27,696 nt of DNA from contig JH154040.1 of NCBI GenBank assembly GCA_000226015.1, positions 68,503-96,198 of the forward strand, read 5' to 3'. Each line of letters starts with the position of its first letter. The first letter of the stretch is position 1. The position numbers were made by a program, and so were the translations under genes. Of the stretch, positions 13,601 to 20,177 are shown in pieces. The notes under the pieces were generated by a model that saw only the letters and a list, made by a program, of their open reading frames with translations, was not told the DNA's origin and searched no databases. The stretch comes from Mnemiopsis leidyi (lineage: Eukaryota > Ctenophora > Tentaculata > Lobata > Bolinopsidae).

Positions 13601-13614
13601 GGGAAGTGGTGTGA
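822..13614 (+). CDS. TECPR2: Tectonin beta-propeller repeat-containing protein 2, multi-exon gene
   Basis: TECPR2 is known as a WD40 plus TECPR scaffold that binds LC3/GABARAP proteins and HOPS/COPII components in autophagy and ER export. I traced these exons by phase: 822-920, 967-1086, 1269-1379, 2281-2394, 2905-2978, 3981-4076, 4209-4368, 4554-4686, 5071-6190, 7302-7458, 7825-7936, 8145-8360, 8670-8860, 8991-about 9117, 9388-about 9465, 9650-9853, 9997-10219, 10466-10625, (11109, 11163 or 11217)-11417, 11700-11794, 12103-12187, 12628-13614. Diagnostic matches are GEYGAC followed by ARPGLRLW in the WD40 part (TECPR2 and its relative HPS5 share this region; GLRLW favours TECPR2), WWQVS in the TECPR part, and the C-terminal GWEVV before the stop. 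The predicted protein is about 1,400 residues, close to the family's usual length. The first exon and the 9.0-9.5 kb exons are the weakest parts. Confidence 0.88.
2082..2169. repeat. 44-bp direct repeat, two copies
   Basis: Two adjacent copies of a 44-bp unit beginning CTCCTATCTTATCAAGTAG lie in the intron just upstream of the 2281 exon. They differ at a few positions. Confidence 0.8.
2745..2904. repeat. 40-bp minisatellite ending exactly at a splice acceptor
   Basis: Four imperfect copies of a roughly 40-bp unit (AACAAAGCTATATCTTAAAG followed by a CAGCTATATCCCA part) fill the end of the intron. The final unit's CCCAG serves as the predicted acceptor of the 2905 exon, so the array provides the 3' splice site and its upstream context. 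Confidence 0.75.
2979..3980. other. Intron with hairpin MITE-like sequence
   Basis: This 1-kb TECPR2 intron is AT-rich and shows no coding exon. It contains the inverted repeat at 3323-3391, and a second copy of the hairpin's first 20 bases (from GGAGTGTGCTATCGG) near 3719-3738. This suggests a small, degraded non-autonomous element. Confidence 0.5.
3323..3391. repeat. Imperfect palindrome, about 30-bp arms
   Basis: The left arm begins GTGTGCTATCGGAAATTATT and pairs with the right arm ending AATAATTTCCGATGAGCACAC in reverse. The loop centres on GTGCCGTAGGCAC. A few mismatches and one or two indels break the stem. It is probably a fold-back MITE remnant or its terminal hairpin. Confidence 0.7.
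5071..6190 (+). CDS. TECPR2: TECPR2 large linker exon, acidic and disordered
   Basis: This is the largest exon (1,120 nt). It opens after TTGCAG, completing a glycine codon with the previous exon. It first encodes the end of the WD40 module (WLQEEALDWYACHRTLILLF), then about 330 residues rich in S, D, E, N and Q with no fold visible. Around 5857-5930 there is a seven-residue repeat of the type QNDVTQL (21-bp unit) and several looser QND-containing repeats. The exon ends in phase 2 at a strong GTAAGT donor. Linkers of TECPR2 proteins are known to be long and poorly conserved, so only the position and the first 30 residues support identity. Confidence 0.85.
6585..6964. repeat. 35-bp minisatellite, about 11 copies, intronic
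   Basis: The unit contains CTTTAAGGTAGACAACAGTT and CGGCTTGTGGTAATA. Starts fall every 35 bp (6591, 6626, 6661, 6696), with 1-bp deletions in the copy at 6696 and near 6905. It lies within the intron between the 5071 and 7302 exons. There are no spacers, so it is not a CRISPR array. Confidence 0.92.
7302..7458 (+). CDS. TECPR2: TECPR2 linker exon whose donor is tandemly copied
   Basis: This 157-nt exon starts in the phase required by the previous exon (AG + C) and encodes a basic, serine-rich linker segment with EELKSNFGKKMITSFG. It ends TTTGAG|GTGAG in phase 0. Its last 50 or so bases belong to the 53-bp tandem repeat that continues into the intron. No domain is visible. Identity is inferred from phase and position only. 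Confidence 0.7.
7406..7617. repeat. 53-bp tandem repeat spanning an exon/intron boundary
   Basis: Four copies with ends at 7458, 7511, 7564 and about 7617. The first is the 3' end of the 7302 exon; the rest are intronic. Copies at 7511 and 7564 keep both an acceptor-like CACTTCAG and the donor GAG|GTGAG, and so hold a possible 23-nt mini-exon. The last copy has lost its donor. Confidence 0.85.
7825..9853 (+). CDS. TECPR2: TECPR2 linker exons, acidic tracts and basic patch
   Basis: Exons 7825-7936, 8145-8360, 8670-8860, 8991-about 9117, 9388-about 9465 and 9650-9853 encode the rest of the disordered linker. The first ends with a basic patch RIRRKKR; a lysine-rich patch is also known in vertebrate TECPR2 linkers. 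The 8670 exon has an acidic run (YEEEEEAEEEDTDGEVGEE). The 9650 exon is Ser/Thr/Pro-rich and ends DDSWLELRG. Phases agree except across 8991-9650. There the best donor (GTAAGT at 9468) leads into the next exon only if the preceding exon ends in phase 2, which I cannot find. Weaker donors at 9118 and 9466 do give a consistent frame. A small missed exon between 9118 and 9387 is possible. Confidence 0.65.
9997..12187 (+). CDS. TECPR2: TECPR2 first tectonin repeats (5 exons)
   Basis: Exons 9997-10219, 10466-10625, one ending at 11417, 11700-11794 and 12103-12187 encode beta-propeller blades of the tectonin type. The typical pattern is a W, then a short run ending VW-x-(V/T)-D-x-x-G-x-(V/L)-x-x-R-x-G. 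Seen here are VWCTDNWGNVYFS, LIVWGVTTN, VWLLVSSGKYRLYFREGV, VVWGVLDSGKLVIRHGI and VGWVVDSAGIVHFQCGV. All junction phases agree. The 10219 donor is followed by a run of 12 G. The exon ending at 11417 has three equivalent acceptors in a 54-bp repeat. Confidence 0.88.
10220..10236. repeat. Poly-G run just inside a donor site
   Basis: Twelve consecutive G residues follow GTAAT at the 5' end of the intron. G-runs near donors are known to act as intronic splicing enhancers; the run could also be length-variable. Confidence 0.6.
11078..11270. repeat. 54-bp tandem repeat carrying three splice acceptors
   Basis: Three full units and a leading partial unit. Each has CTTCAG|GGCGAGAAATGG, with AG ending at 11108, 11162 and 11216. 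The unit is 18 codons in frame (GEKWLPVSTQNLNIVSLQ type), and no unit contains a stop in the coding frame. Each AG would therefore give a productive exon ending at 11417, of 309, 255 or 201 nt. Confidence 0.9.
11801..11955. repeat. Intronic E-box (CACGTG) minisatellite
   Basis: A degenerate roughly 12-13 bp repeat (TAGTCACGTGTTG type) fills about 150 bp of the intron after the 11700 exon. I count seven intact CACGTG cores between 11804 and 11947, plus decayed copies. It is followed by a second simple repeat of GTAACACAAAA type to about 12060. Confidence 0.85.
12360..12615. repeat. 15-bp minisatellite before last TECPR2 exon
   Basis: Many copies of CTGACGACAGAGTCC run up to a few bases before the predicted acceptor at 12627. 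In the frame of the next exon it is open, reading SLTTE/YLTTQ repeats. It could be translated if the acceptor were skipped, but phase and homology place the exon start at 12628. Confidence 0.85.
12628..13614 (+). CDS. TECPR2: TECPR2 last exon: tectonin repeats and C-terminal LIR
   Basis: This 987-nt exon starts in phase 0 after CCTCAG and encodes about 328 residues of consecutive TECPR blades. Seen are GGVWLLSNYNTLYRRYGV, GPVWGLTMSGEIVCF, VLWAVDQSGQIHVRAGL, GVWAVDNTGTSWFRTG, LVWAVDVRNSVYVRTGV and the PAGNYWRKVPG blade end. The final residues are DDGWEVV and stop, matching the acidic-W-x-x-V/I LC3-interacting region that ends vertebrate TECPR2. This is the most secure part of the gene. I see no clear AATAAA close downstream. 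Confidence 0.92.
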   Translation, partial: VCTSTEGGVWLLSNYNTLYRRYGVITGHNWANISRMLVSGRREQWNTLAGEGAYPDISGPVWGLTMSGEIVCFTRSSPPRPLDKPCLQGRVVHIAATTNVLWAVDQSGQIHVRAGLARDNVTGTHWQSLNMAQMFGVLLHKLSCSDRGVWAVDNTGTSWFRTGCAAGTDTVQAWIKVESNCPNLKFREVSAAGSLVWAVDVRNSVYVRTGVSYSLPVGNSWEHVPGLQCVLVRAAQEGVVALSTSQSLVYRHGTCPALPAGNYWRKVPGPPPDGSVSLITTLKGGGVWCQSGRSNLLYGRRVKTIPDGEHVTDHGAGVEPADDGWEVV

Positions 13615-13964
13615 CCCATACAGTACTAGGACGGCTAGATATCCGATTTATTCTTGTCTCTAGGGAACTTTTTATATTCTACCTGCGGATTTCAGAATTT
13701 TCTCTGCGTTGTTGGTCTTGGTGAGATTTATTTGTTGACGAGAAAAATATACTTTCATACTTTTAAAAAATTGGCTGTTAAATTTCAGGATAATTAACTG
13801 TGATTACCATTTTGAGTTTATTGGATTTTATGATTGATCAGATTTCGTGTGTATACTTATAGTTATACAGCTACACTGTCAATTGCATTTGTATTTGATC
13901 AAAACTCTGTCATCTTGCATGACTAACTTAAAAATTAATCATGGATTAGCGCGTCAGATGTTAG
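13615..13964. other. TECPR2 3' UTR and flank
   Basis: AT-rich sequence with no ORF of note. At 13956-13985 a 15-bp unit, TTAGCGCGTCAGATG, is present twice, at the border of the antisense LINE fragment. Confidence 0.5.
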
Positions 13965-14700
13965 CGCGTCAGATGTTGGCAAAACTCAAGTGACCATCTA
14001 CCAACACATGTTGGGTCCGACCACTAAGTAAGGAATCGACCCATTTAACAATCTTTGGATGGAGTCCATATTTGCCATATTTGGACTTCTTTTTGATGGT
14101 CCACCTTGTGCCTTTGCATAATCCTGGTATATGCATACGGTATCATCACCAGTTAAGAAATTCAGCAAAGTTTCGTCAAAGTTGTGGAGTAGTTGAGTTA
14201 GACAGCTATGTCCAGATCTGAAACCGTGTTGTTGGGTGCAAAGTAAGCCATTTGATTCAAGATAATGAACGATTCGTTGCCTGAGAATACGTTCAAATAT
14301 CTTGATTATGTGTGATGTAAGTGACGCTGGGCGATAATTAGCTGCTTTACTTTAGCACGGCTTCATTTCTTGTATAGGGGAGAAATAAAGGAACTTTTGT
14401 ATTAGGAGGGAACTGTTCCTTTTTTAAGTGACTTCGACCAAAGCAGAAGGATTGGCTTGGAAATCGGTGTTTTGCACGCTTTTAGTAAAAAAAGGGTATG
14501 CCATTGCATCAGGCCCGGTAGCAGCATCTAATAAAGTTGCGGGTTAATGGCCATTTGCAGTATAGTACACGTAGTTGTTGGGGGGTTGGGTCAGCGCTAA
14601 TAAAGAAGGCTCTGAATTGATGGAGTCTGCTATTAGTATTGGCTTTTGTCTGACTTTGTCCAACCCTCATTCTCTCCGAGAATAAAATGACGGGAGGGTG
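13965..14700 (-). mobile_element. Decayed LINE reverse-transcriptase fragment
   Basis: Read on the minus strand, the sequence encodes a classical non-LTR reverse-transcriptase block: AANYRPASLTSHIIKIFER (about 14288-14344), then LESNGLLCTQQHGFRSGHSC and LTQLLHNFDETLLNFLTGDD. After a deletion that removes the usual FDKVDH region it continues with KYGLHPKIVKWVDSLLSGRT and QHVLVDGHLSFAN near 13970. Upstream (higher coordinates), a weak LKKGTVPS-YKSSFISPLYKK match is broken by stops and frame changes. It is clearly inactive. Family-level assignment (CR1/L2/jockey-like) is inference. Confidence 0.85.
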
Positions 14701-14713
14701 CGTACAAATTGGC

Positions 14714-15243
14714 TTAGATTTTGGCAGTGCATCCTGCATCCTGCTTCTTCTTTCTCTTCTCCTTGGCAGGGTTCTTCTTAGACTCTGTCTGATACCCTTT
14801 AGAGCTTGTGCTCTGCTGGTTTTCGATCTGAATTTTTGATGTACTATTTTCCTTCTCTTTTTTCTTCTTTCGAATCGATTTTGGCTTTTTACTGCTCACC
14901 AAATGCATAGCTTTACATAATATCAATGTATCAAGACACTTCTCTGAGTTATACGATGATCTACAGAGGTTGACATGAAGAGAGTTACAGTTATCTCCTT
15001 CCGTGCATCCTTTTGTTTCTTGGGTGTAGAATGCCATGAACTTGCGGCATCGTTTGGGGGGTGGAAGTGTGGACACTTTTCTTTCCCATCTGCTGCCTTC
15101 TTTCCCGAAACACCGTGTGCACAAGATCCTGCCACAAGTCTAGGACTATACATGCTTACATGTATTTGGTTTGGATTCTGCTTTCTGTTGTTCTTCGAGT
15201 ATATTATCTAGTTTCTCGGTCAGATTCCCAAACGTTATTGTTA
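14714..15243 (-). mobile_element. LINE ORF1-like relic with CCCH-type cysteine motif
   Basis: On the minus strand a 136-codon ORF (14714-15124) encodes C-x13-C-x5-C-x3-H in the stretch CRKFMAFYTQETKGC to NSLH, followed by a lysine-rich, low-complexity tail. Cys/His knuckles and basic tails of this sort are known from ORF1 proteins of LINEs. Further upstream the frame is broken by indels and a stop, and a coiled-coil-like segment GNLTEKLDNILEEQQKAESK ends at the mariner-like insertion. The endonuclease expected between this and the reverse transcriptase is absent, so the relic has an internal deletion. Confidence 0.6.
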
Positions 15244-15245
15244 TA

Positions 15246-16203
15246 TTAGGTTGTCCCATAATGATTGACAATACCGAACTGCAAGATTCATTTTACACAC
15301 GAATCCTAAAAACGAAACATTGTTGTAATTTTTGGACCTTCGTGGACTTAAGTGCCAAATTTTGTGCGTTTTTGATCATTCTAAGTTATTCTAAAGAAGG
15401 GAAATTCAAGTTAAGTCAGAGCGTGCGCGTCATGTCGGACTAAAAATCACTTAAATACACTCTAAAAGTTTGAGAGCCCAGCTGTGCCAGCAACATCAAG
15501 TATTCATCGCAATTGATTGATATCAGTTTATTCATCGGTCTAGTAGTCACAGAAACATGCTGTTTTTACGAATATTTGGCCAAAATCTGTGTTTTTTCGG
15601 TTTTTGAAAGGTAAGGTTTTGGGGCTTCTTCAGGAGATGAACGATTTCAGCATTTAAACCAGTCACCCAATCCTTATGGATGGATCAATTGTTTTAAAGA
15701 AAGTCTAAAGCAGTACCTAAACTACCAAAATAGTCATATTGTTGGTCATGGAGTCATAATCTCCACGTCTTTTTCATTGAAATTTGAAAAATTGGCTGAT
15801 AAGACCAAATTTCAAAGTTGCTCGGAAAAGGATGGCTGCAGCACTTCAAATTGAATAAAAATGGTAACTTATGTAGTTCATGNNNNNNNNNNNTGGTAAC
15901 TTATGTAGTTCATGATCCCCTTAAGATGTTTCGTGGTGGGAAAGTTTTTCAGAAGCACCCTGGACCAGCTGAGAACCAAGGAAAACTTAAATTTTGAAAT
16001 TGAAATTCTGACACCTGACAACTGCACTTGTGCAAGTGCATTTGGACCTAAAATTTTATACATTCAAACTGCGATTCTGCTCTCAGGAAGGGGTGTCTCC
16101 GATCCAAAATTAACCGTTCTTTCACCTGGTACTGTCAAAATTATCATACAACCTACCATCAAAAAGATACAGAGTCATTGTCAATCATTATGGGACAACC
16201 TAA
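15246..16203. mobile_element. Mariner-like non-autonomous element, TA target duplication
   Basis: Perfect 27-bp terminal inverted repeats lie at 15246-15272 and 16177-16203, beginning TTAGGTTGTCCCATAATG. This start is typical of mariner-family ends. The element is flanked by TA on both sides (15244-15245 and 16204-16205), the known mariner target duplication. The 958-bp interior shows no recognisable DDD/E transposase; its longest frame (15912-16244) has no transposase motif. The interior includes an 11-N gap, so the true length may differ. It sits inside the antisense LINE relic. Confidence 0.85.
15862..15914. other. Assembly gap (11 N) with identical 21-bp flanks
   Basis: N residues fill 15883-15893. 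The 21 bases before the gap (15862-15882, starting TGGTAACTTATG) are identical to the 21 after it (15894-15914). This suggests two contig ends that in fact overlap, or a short tandem repeat at the break. Confidence 0.9.
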
Positions 16204-16205
16204 TA

Positions 16206-16628
16206 TTTTCAGTTGCACTCAGGATCGGACACATAGTTGGATAGAATAATTTCCAATACTATACGTTTAGCGAGTTTCTTCTTGGAACTGAATGTGCTTC
16301 TTCTCATGCTCGATATCATTATCATGGAACATTAAAATTTTGAGATATTTGCAGAAAGTTTCAAGTTCACTTCTTTTAACAGAAGCCAGCTTCCCGATGT
16401 TCACATCAGAGGATCCTTAGAGGGGTCGAAGAGGGTGAGTGAGAGGAATGAGTCGGCATTCTTGAGAAGGTCTTCAATAACAGTCTTGATTTTACTGCTG
16501 AGATCTTTAATATTTGAACTATCCTTAGAAACAGATAAGTAAAATGAGCAAAGAAGCAGTTGCACGACACAAACAGCACGGGTTACATGGGTCAAACAAG
16601 AAAACCAAGAGCTGATACATGCTATCAT
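16206..16628 (-). mobile_element. LINE relic, 5' part, beyond the mariner insertion
   Basis: On the minus strand, a segment with SSKIKTVIEDLLKNADSFLS (about 16430-16520) and a later stretch near 16270-16350 with FHDNDIEHEKKHIQFQEETR look like broken coding sequence. If the mariner-like element and one TA are ignored, the frame ending PILSATEN joins the LINE segment on the other side without a stop. I infer this is the N-terminal part of the same relic. It could instead be an old host pseudogene. Confidence 0.45.
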
Positions 16629-16947
16629 GATAACCCATATGCAGTGACTCCTTGTGTGTTGATCCGCGCTTTAACTTCCCGTGCCGTGATCCATCCCTCT
16701 GTTACATCCCCTGTTTATCCGATGAACTGCAGTAAAACTAAAAAATAAACTGTAGGCTGTAGAGAGATGGTCCTTAAGAAGCCGCCGTTTGTGGCGTCAG
16801 AGTAAGCTAAAAAATGAAGAGGCGCTTCCCAACGCCCAACGGGATTCAAACTTGTTATTTAGTTTTTGTGCGGCAAGTCCCGTGTATCTATGTTGCCTGG
16901 CTTCACCGATTGCCTATCAGTATCACGGGTGTAAGTTTTTTCGAAAT

Positions 16948-17271
16948 GTCGCCAGGCCAGAAATGCGTGAAACTCTCACTGAGATTGAGAGCGCGTGATG
17001 GCCGTGACAGCCTAGGTTATCAACCTACAACACTTAAAGTTAACAAACCAAATTATTCTAGAGTCGTAGATTAAGTGCATTAACAGCCTAGCATTGGCGT
17101 AAATGTGATAAGATCTTGTGACGTCAGACTTTTTACACCTTAGAGTATAGAGACCGGTGCATTTTAACTTCAAAACAACGATAATTACTTCTGTTTCTTT
17201 GTAGGTTGATATTGATAACCTACAGCTACTGTCGCGGCCATCACGCGCTTTTTGTGTTTTGGCCTGGCGAC
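16948..17271. repeat. Fold-back repeat, arms about 75 bp
   Basis: The arms 16948-17028 and 17201-17271 are imperfect inverted copies. They share GTCGCCAGGCC, AGCGCGTGATGGCCG and GGTTATCAACCTAC in mirrored order, around a loop of about 170 bp. It is probably a small fold-back DNA element. No terminal TA or longer target duplication was obvious. Confidence 0.65.
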
Positions 17272-17770
17272 TTAAATTCTAAACGCTCATCGCCCGTTAA
17301 CTGTTGCTCTATTTGACGAGATTATATCCGTCTACCGTTCTCGTTCAGCTTTAGCTGCGTGAGTCGGGTATCACCTCGACAATTGCTCTATTTGACACAG
17401 ATTTTGATTCTGCCTAAATTCATCGGGCACATTAATTCTAGGTATATTCTTCGTGAATATTAAACTTAAAGTAAATAGATTCATATCTTAATATAAATAT
17501 GTGTTTTGTGACGATCATTTTGTTGTTACAACTTAAATACAACAAGTGAAAATTGCACTTAATCTGAAGTTTCGCAAAAATATTCCATTTTTTATATTCA
17601 TCATAGTTCAAATTAACTTTTAATAGTATATAGTAGATGTTGTTAGTATTATATTCATAGAAATGTTATTATAAACGTTTCAAAGAAGGCCAGATTTACT
17701 ACGCCTTACGTGTTTATGTGAATGGAGACCTTGATAATTTTTCCTCAGATATATACAAAGAAATACTATA
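17272..17770. other. AT-rich upstream region of the GPCR gene
   Basis: No ORF or repeat of note. It should hold the promoter and 5' UTR of the receptor gene. I could not point to a specific core element. Confidence 0.4.
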
Positions 17771-19209
17771 ATGATTGAAGAACAAGACTACACCAACAAA
17801 ACCCTATACGGCATCAAAAGTAATGTCGTCAAGTATTTGTGGGAAAGTTTTTTATTTTTTGTGGCGGTGTCATCTTTGATCGGGGACACGACCATTCTCA
17901 TAGCAACAATCAAGTACAAAGCCATGAAATTACAAAAGATAATTGTCGTGATTATCCAAAACATAGCTGTTTGTGACTTGATGGTTGTTCTAGCAAATGT
18001 CTTTCCGAAAATTATCTCCATCATGTCTGACGAATGGGTCTTAGGACATTTTGCGTGCGAAACATTGGCTTATGTACGATTGGGTTTAGGTTATGTGAGT
18101 TTTACTCTTATCTGTGCAATGACAACAACCAAAATGTTTCATATCAAATACCCACTGAGATGTGTTACAATTGCAACAAAAAGAGGGCATTACCTTTGCT
18201 TGGCTTGCTGGCTAGGGCCTCTGGTGATACCCGCAATAACCAAACTGACGATGGAGAACAATTATGTCACCTTCACGTACAAGGGCTACCAATGCAGCTT
18301 AAACCCAGGGAACTCGAAACAAGGCTTTCGCTACCTAGGACCAGTTGTATCTGGCCTGCTGTTATTGTTTCTATCTTGTGTGGTCTTAGCCTCCACTACT
18401 TACATTCTAGTTAAAGCAATGAAATCAGCCAGCAGAGTTATAGCGGTTCTTTGAAGTGGCAAGGAACTCTGGCAACGATCTCCGCAGCTTTCTTTTACAT
18501 TTCATCAGCTGCTCCCATAATCATTTACCGGATAGTGGAAAATATTAATTCAGCAAAATATAACGGTGCCAAGACTTTGTCTGTGCACTACTACAGGGCG
18601 GCAGAATGTTGCATCTTATTGAACACAATGAGCAACTTCTACATTTATTGTCTAACCGTCACTAGCTTTAGACAATTTGTTTTAAAGACTTTTTGCAGGT
18701 GTAATCAGTCTTTTGGGAACGTTTCTTCATCTCGTGCAAATTGTAAGTAAATTGGTTACGTATCAATAGATGGTAGATATTGATTAACAGGACTTTAAGT
18801 TAGACTATACATCAGCGTTCAACAAAACTAAATAAAGTTATTTATCAACAGATTTACCAAATTTCCTGAAATTTGAATGGGAACAAACTCATGATCTTTA
18901 CTTCAAGTTCAAAGTAGTTTTGTTGGATATAGGTGGCTTTGAACCATAATGATACCACGACTCCAATCTTGTAACGAACAATTTTCAGTCAATGAGCAAA
19001 TACGGGCAGCGGAAACAAAAGCCGGGGGAATTTACAAAGGTTCTCGCGGTACACAAGATATTCAAAGTGTTCAAGAAACTGGGGAACCAAGCAAAGAAAA
19101 TGATTACCTGTGTGCTCAAGAAATTGGAGGACCAAGTACAGAAATTGAAATCAAGGATTACCAATGTGCTCCAGAAACCGCGAGTAAGGAGAAAGGACAA
19201 GGGACTTGA
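17771..19209 (+). CDS. Class A (rhodopsin-like) GPCR, frameshifted in loop 3
   Basis: Two exons, 17771-18742 and 18989-19209, encode about 396 residues of a seven-helix receptor. Visible are an N-glycosylation site NKT at residue 9, TM1 with GD (usual GN) at 38-39, TM2 aspartate D69 in AVCDLMVV, the disulphide pair C96/C165, the TM4 tryptophan W147, a TM6 proline in YISSAAP, and TM7 SNFYIY in place of NPxxY. The DRY motif is replaced by TKM (residues 120-122), before HIKYPLR. Near 18443 the frame shifts by one base between TM5 and TM6: the first frame stops at 18454 and the second carries on from before 18451. This may be a sequencing error or a pseudogene. The ligand cannot be told. Confidence 0.8.
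18430..18454 (+). other. Frameshift site in GPCR third intracellular loop
   Basis: The reading frame from 17771 ends with SRVIAVL and TGA at 18452-18454. The frame one base over reads GSLKWQG from 18445 on and stays open to TM7. A 20-nt GT-AG fragment fits here but is too short for an intron. A one-base loss around 18443-18444 explains it best. Confidence 0.85.
18743..18988 (+). other. GPCR intron with retained-isoform stop and poly(A) signal
   Basis: A perfect donor GTAAGT at 18743 and acceptor TTTTCAG at 18988 join exon 1 (phase 1) to a C-terminal tail exon. If the intron is retained, translation stops at 18750 after NCK, and an AATAAA at 18831-18836 could end the transcript. Two receptor tails are therefore possible. 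Confidence 0.6.
18989..19209 (+). CDS. GPCR C-terminal tail exon, hydrophilic with internal repeat
   Basis: This exon adds about 72 residues in the frame set by the donor at 18743. The tail is rich in E, K, Q, S and T. It contains two related segments (QETGEPSKENDYLCAQ and QEIGGPSTEIEIKDYQC), so it arose partly by duplication. Serine and threonine residues near acidic ones could be kinase and arrestin sites; this is inference. A second open frame over the same bases (18992-19234) is lysine-rich and I take it as a shadow. Confidence 0.55.
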
Positions 19210-19441
19210 TTGTATGGTCGAGTACATACGATAATGGACTAAGACAAAGACTTTTATGTCAGTGTCACAAACTCTAAAAATTACGAAAATTTTACGTTTA
19301 TTTTTCTTCTTGCCTGTGTTAGCCCCGTTTATGTTTACAAAATTATTTATTTGTGATCTGTTAGTTTAAGCTTTATCTGTTGATAACTTGTATGTAGTTA
19401 GACTGATTGAAAATATTTTCGAATCGTGCAAAAAAAATAGT

Positions 19442-19447
19442 AATAAA
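19442..19447 (+). terminator. Poly(A) signal AATAAA for the GPCR long isoform
   Basis: This AATAAA lies about 230 bp after the TGA at 19207-19209, a plausible distance for a 3' UTR end. Confidence 0.4.
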
Positions 19448-19449
19448 TA

Positions 19450-19650
19450 TGTAGTTCTTGAGCGGTTCGTATCAGCTGCTTTTAAGCGGTTATCATCTTT
19501 CGACAATTTGACATCCCACAAGCAAGGTATTGTTTGCGGTTCTTAGGCGGATCTTAGACCTCGTCAAATGGTATATCTGGCTGTTTCATATATATAATAG
19601 CGCTTTTAAGCGGTTTTAGCCGGTTCTTAACCAGTTCCAACCACCCCGGA
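19450..19650. repeat. Second locus of the GCGGTTCTTAA short repeat
   Basis: Imperfect copies of TTAAGCGGTTNT occur here as in 500-650. They lie between the GPCR gene and the coiled-coil gene. Confidence 0.5.
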
Positions 19651-19993
19651 AATCTAACACAAAAATCCTTTTTTTGGTTCTTTATATAGGCCGTTCGTAA
19701 GTGAATCTTACGGTCCTAAGTCACGAATTATGAAATCTTACATTTTTACCCCGTTTTCTGTTTAGTAAGATAAGGCTATCCTCAATCGATTTCTCGTCCA
19801 ATTTTAGCCCGGGTTAAAAAAGTTGCCACTGACCCCCAATAATCAATTAATCAAAGATGGTTAGGCATTGTTAGAGATTCAAATGGAGCCTCAAAACGCC
19901 TGATTACCACTTTGCATTATCGCAATAATTGCACTTGAAGAACAACAACAACAATAAAATAAAATTTTGGCGCACACGCACGTGGGCGCGCAA

Positions 19994-20007
19994 GTAACCA
20001 TGGCAAC
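19994..20007. promoter_or_regulatory. RFX X-box, perfect consensus
   Basis: GTAACCATGGCAAC matches GTHNYYATRRNAAC, the known site for RFX factors that control ciliary genes, at every position. It lies 170 bp upstream of the start ATG at 20178, within the usual distance for such sites, and is kept in the second copy. Confidence 0.75.
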
Positions 20008-20177
20008 GTTCACGAACACGAAAATTGGTCTACGCCGCTCCACCTTTTAGTTCTGTATTCGTATTTTCAAATTCGTTTACCATTAGTTGCTTTCGCAAAT
20101 CTATTTGAACACTACAAAGTTTGACAAACTCTAAAGTCAAAAGATAAACTTAAAACTACGACTGTTCGCTACTCGAA

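Noticed and set aside
15243..15261. ATG start of a LINE ORF1 reading MGQPNITITFG on the minus strand
   Set aside because: The ATG and first codons lie inside the mariner-like inverted repeat, so the start is produced by the insertion.
15912..16244. 110-codon ORF inside the mariner-like element as a transposase
   Set aside because: No DDD/E or helix-turn-helix motif, and too short.
18992..19234. Lysine-rich 80-codon ORF overlapping the GPCR tail exon
   Set aside because: It is out of phase with the spliced receptor and starts without support. Treated as a shadow frame.
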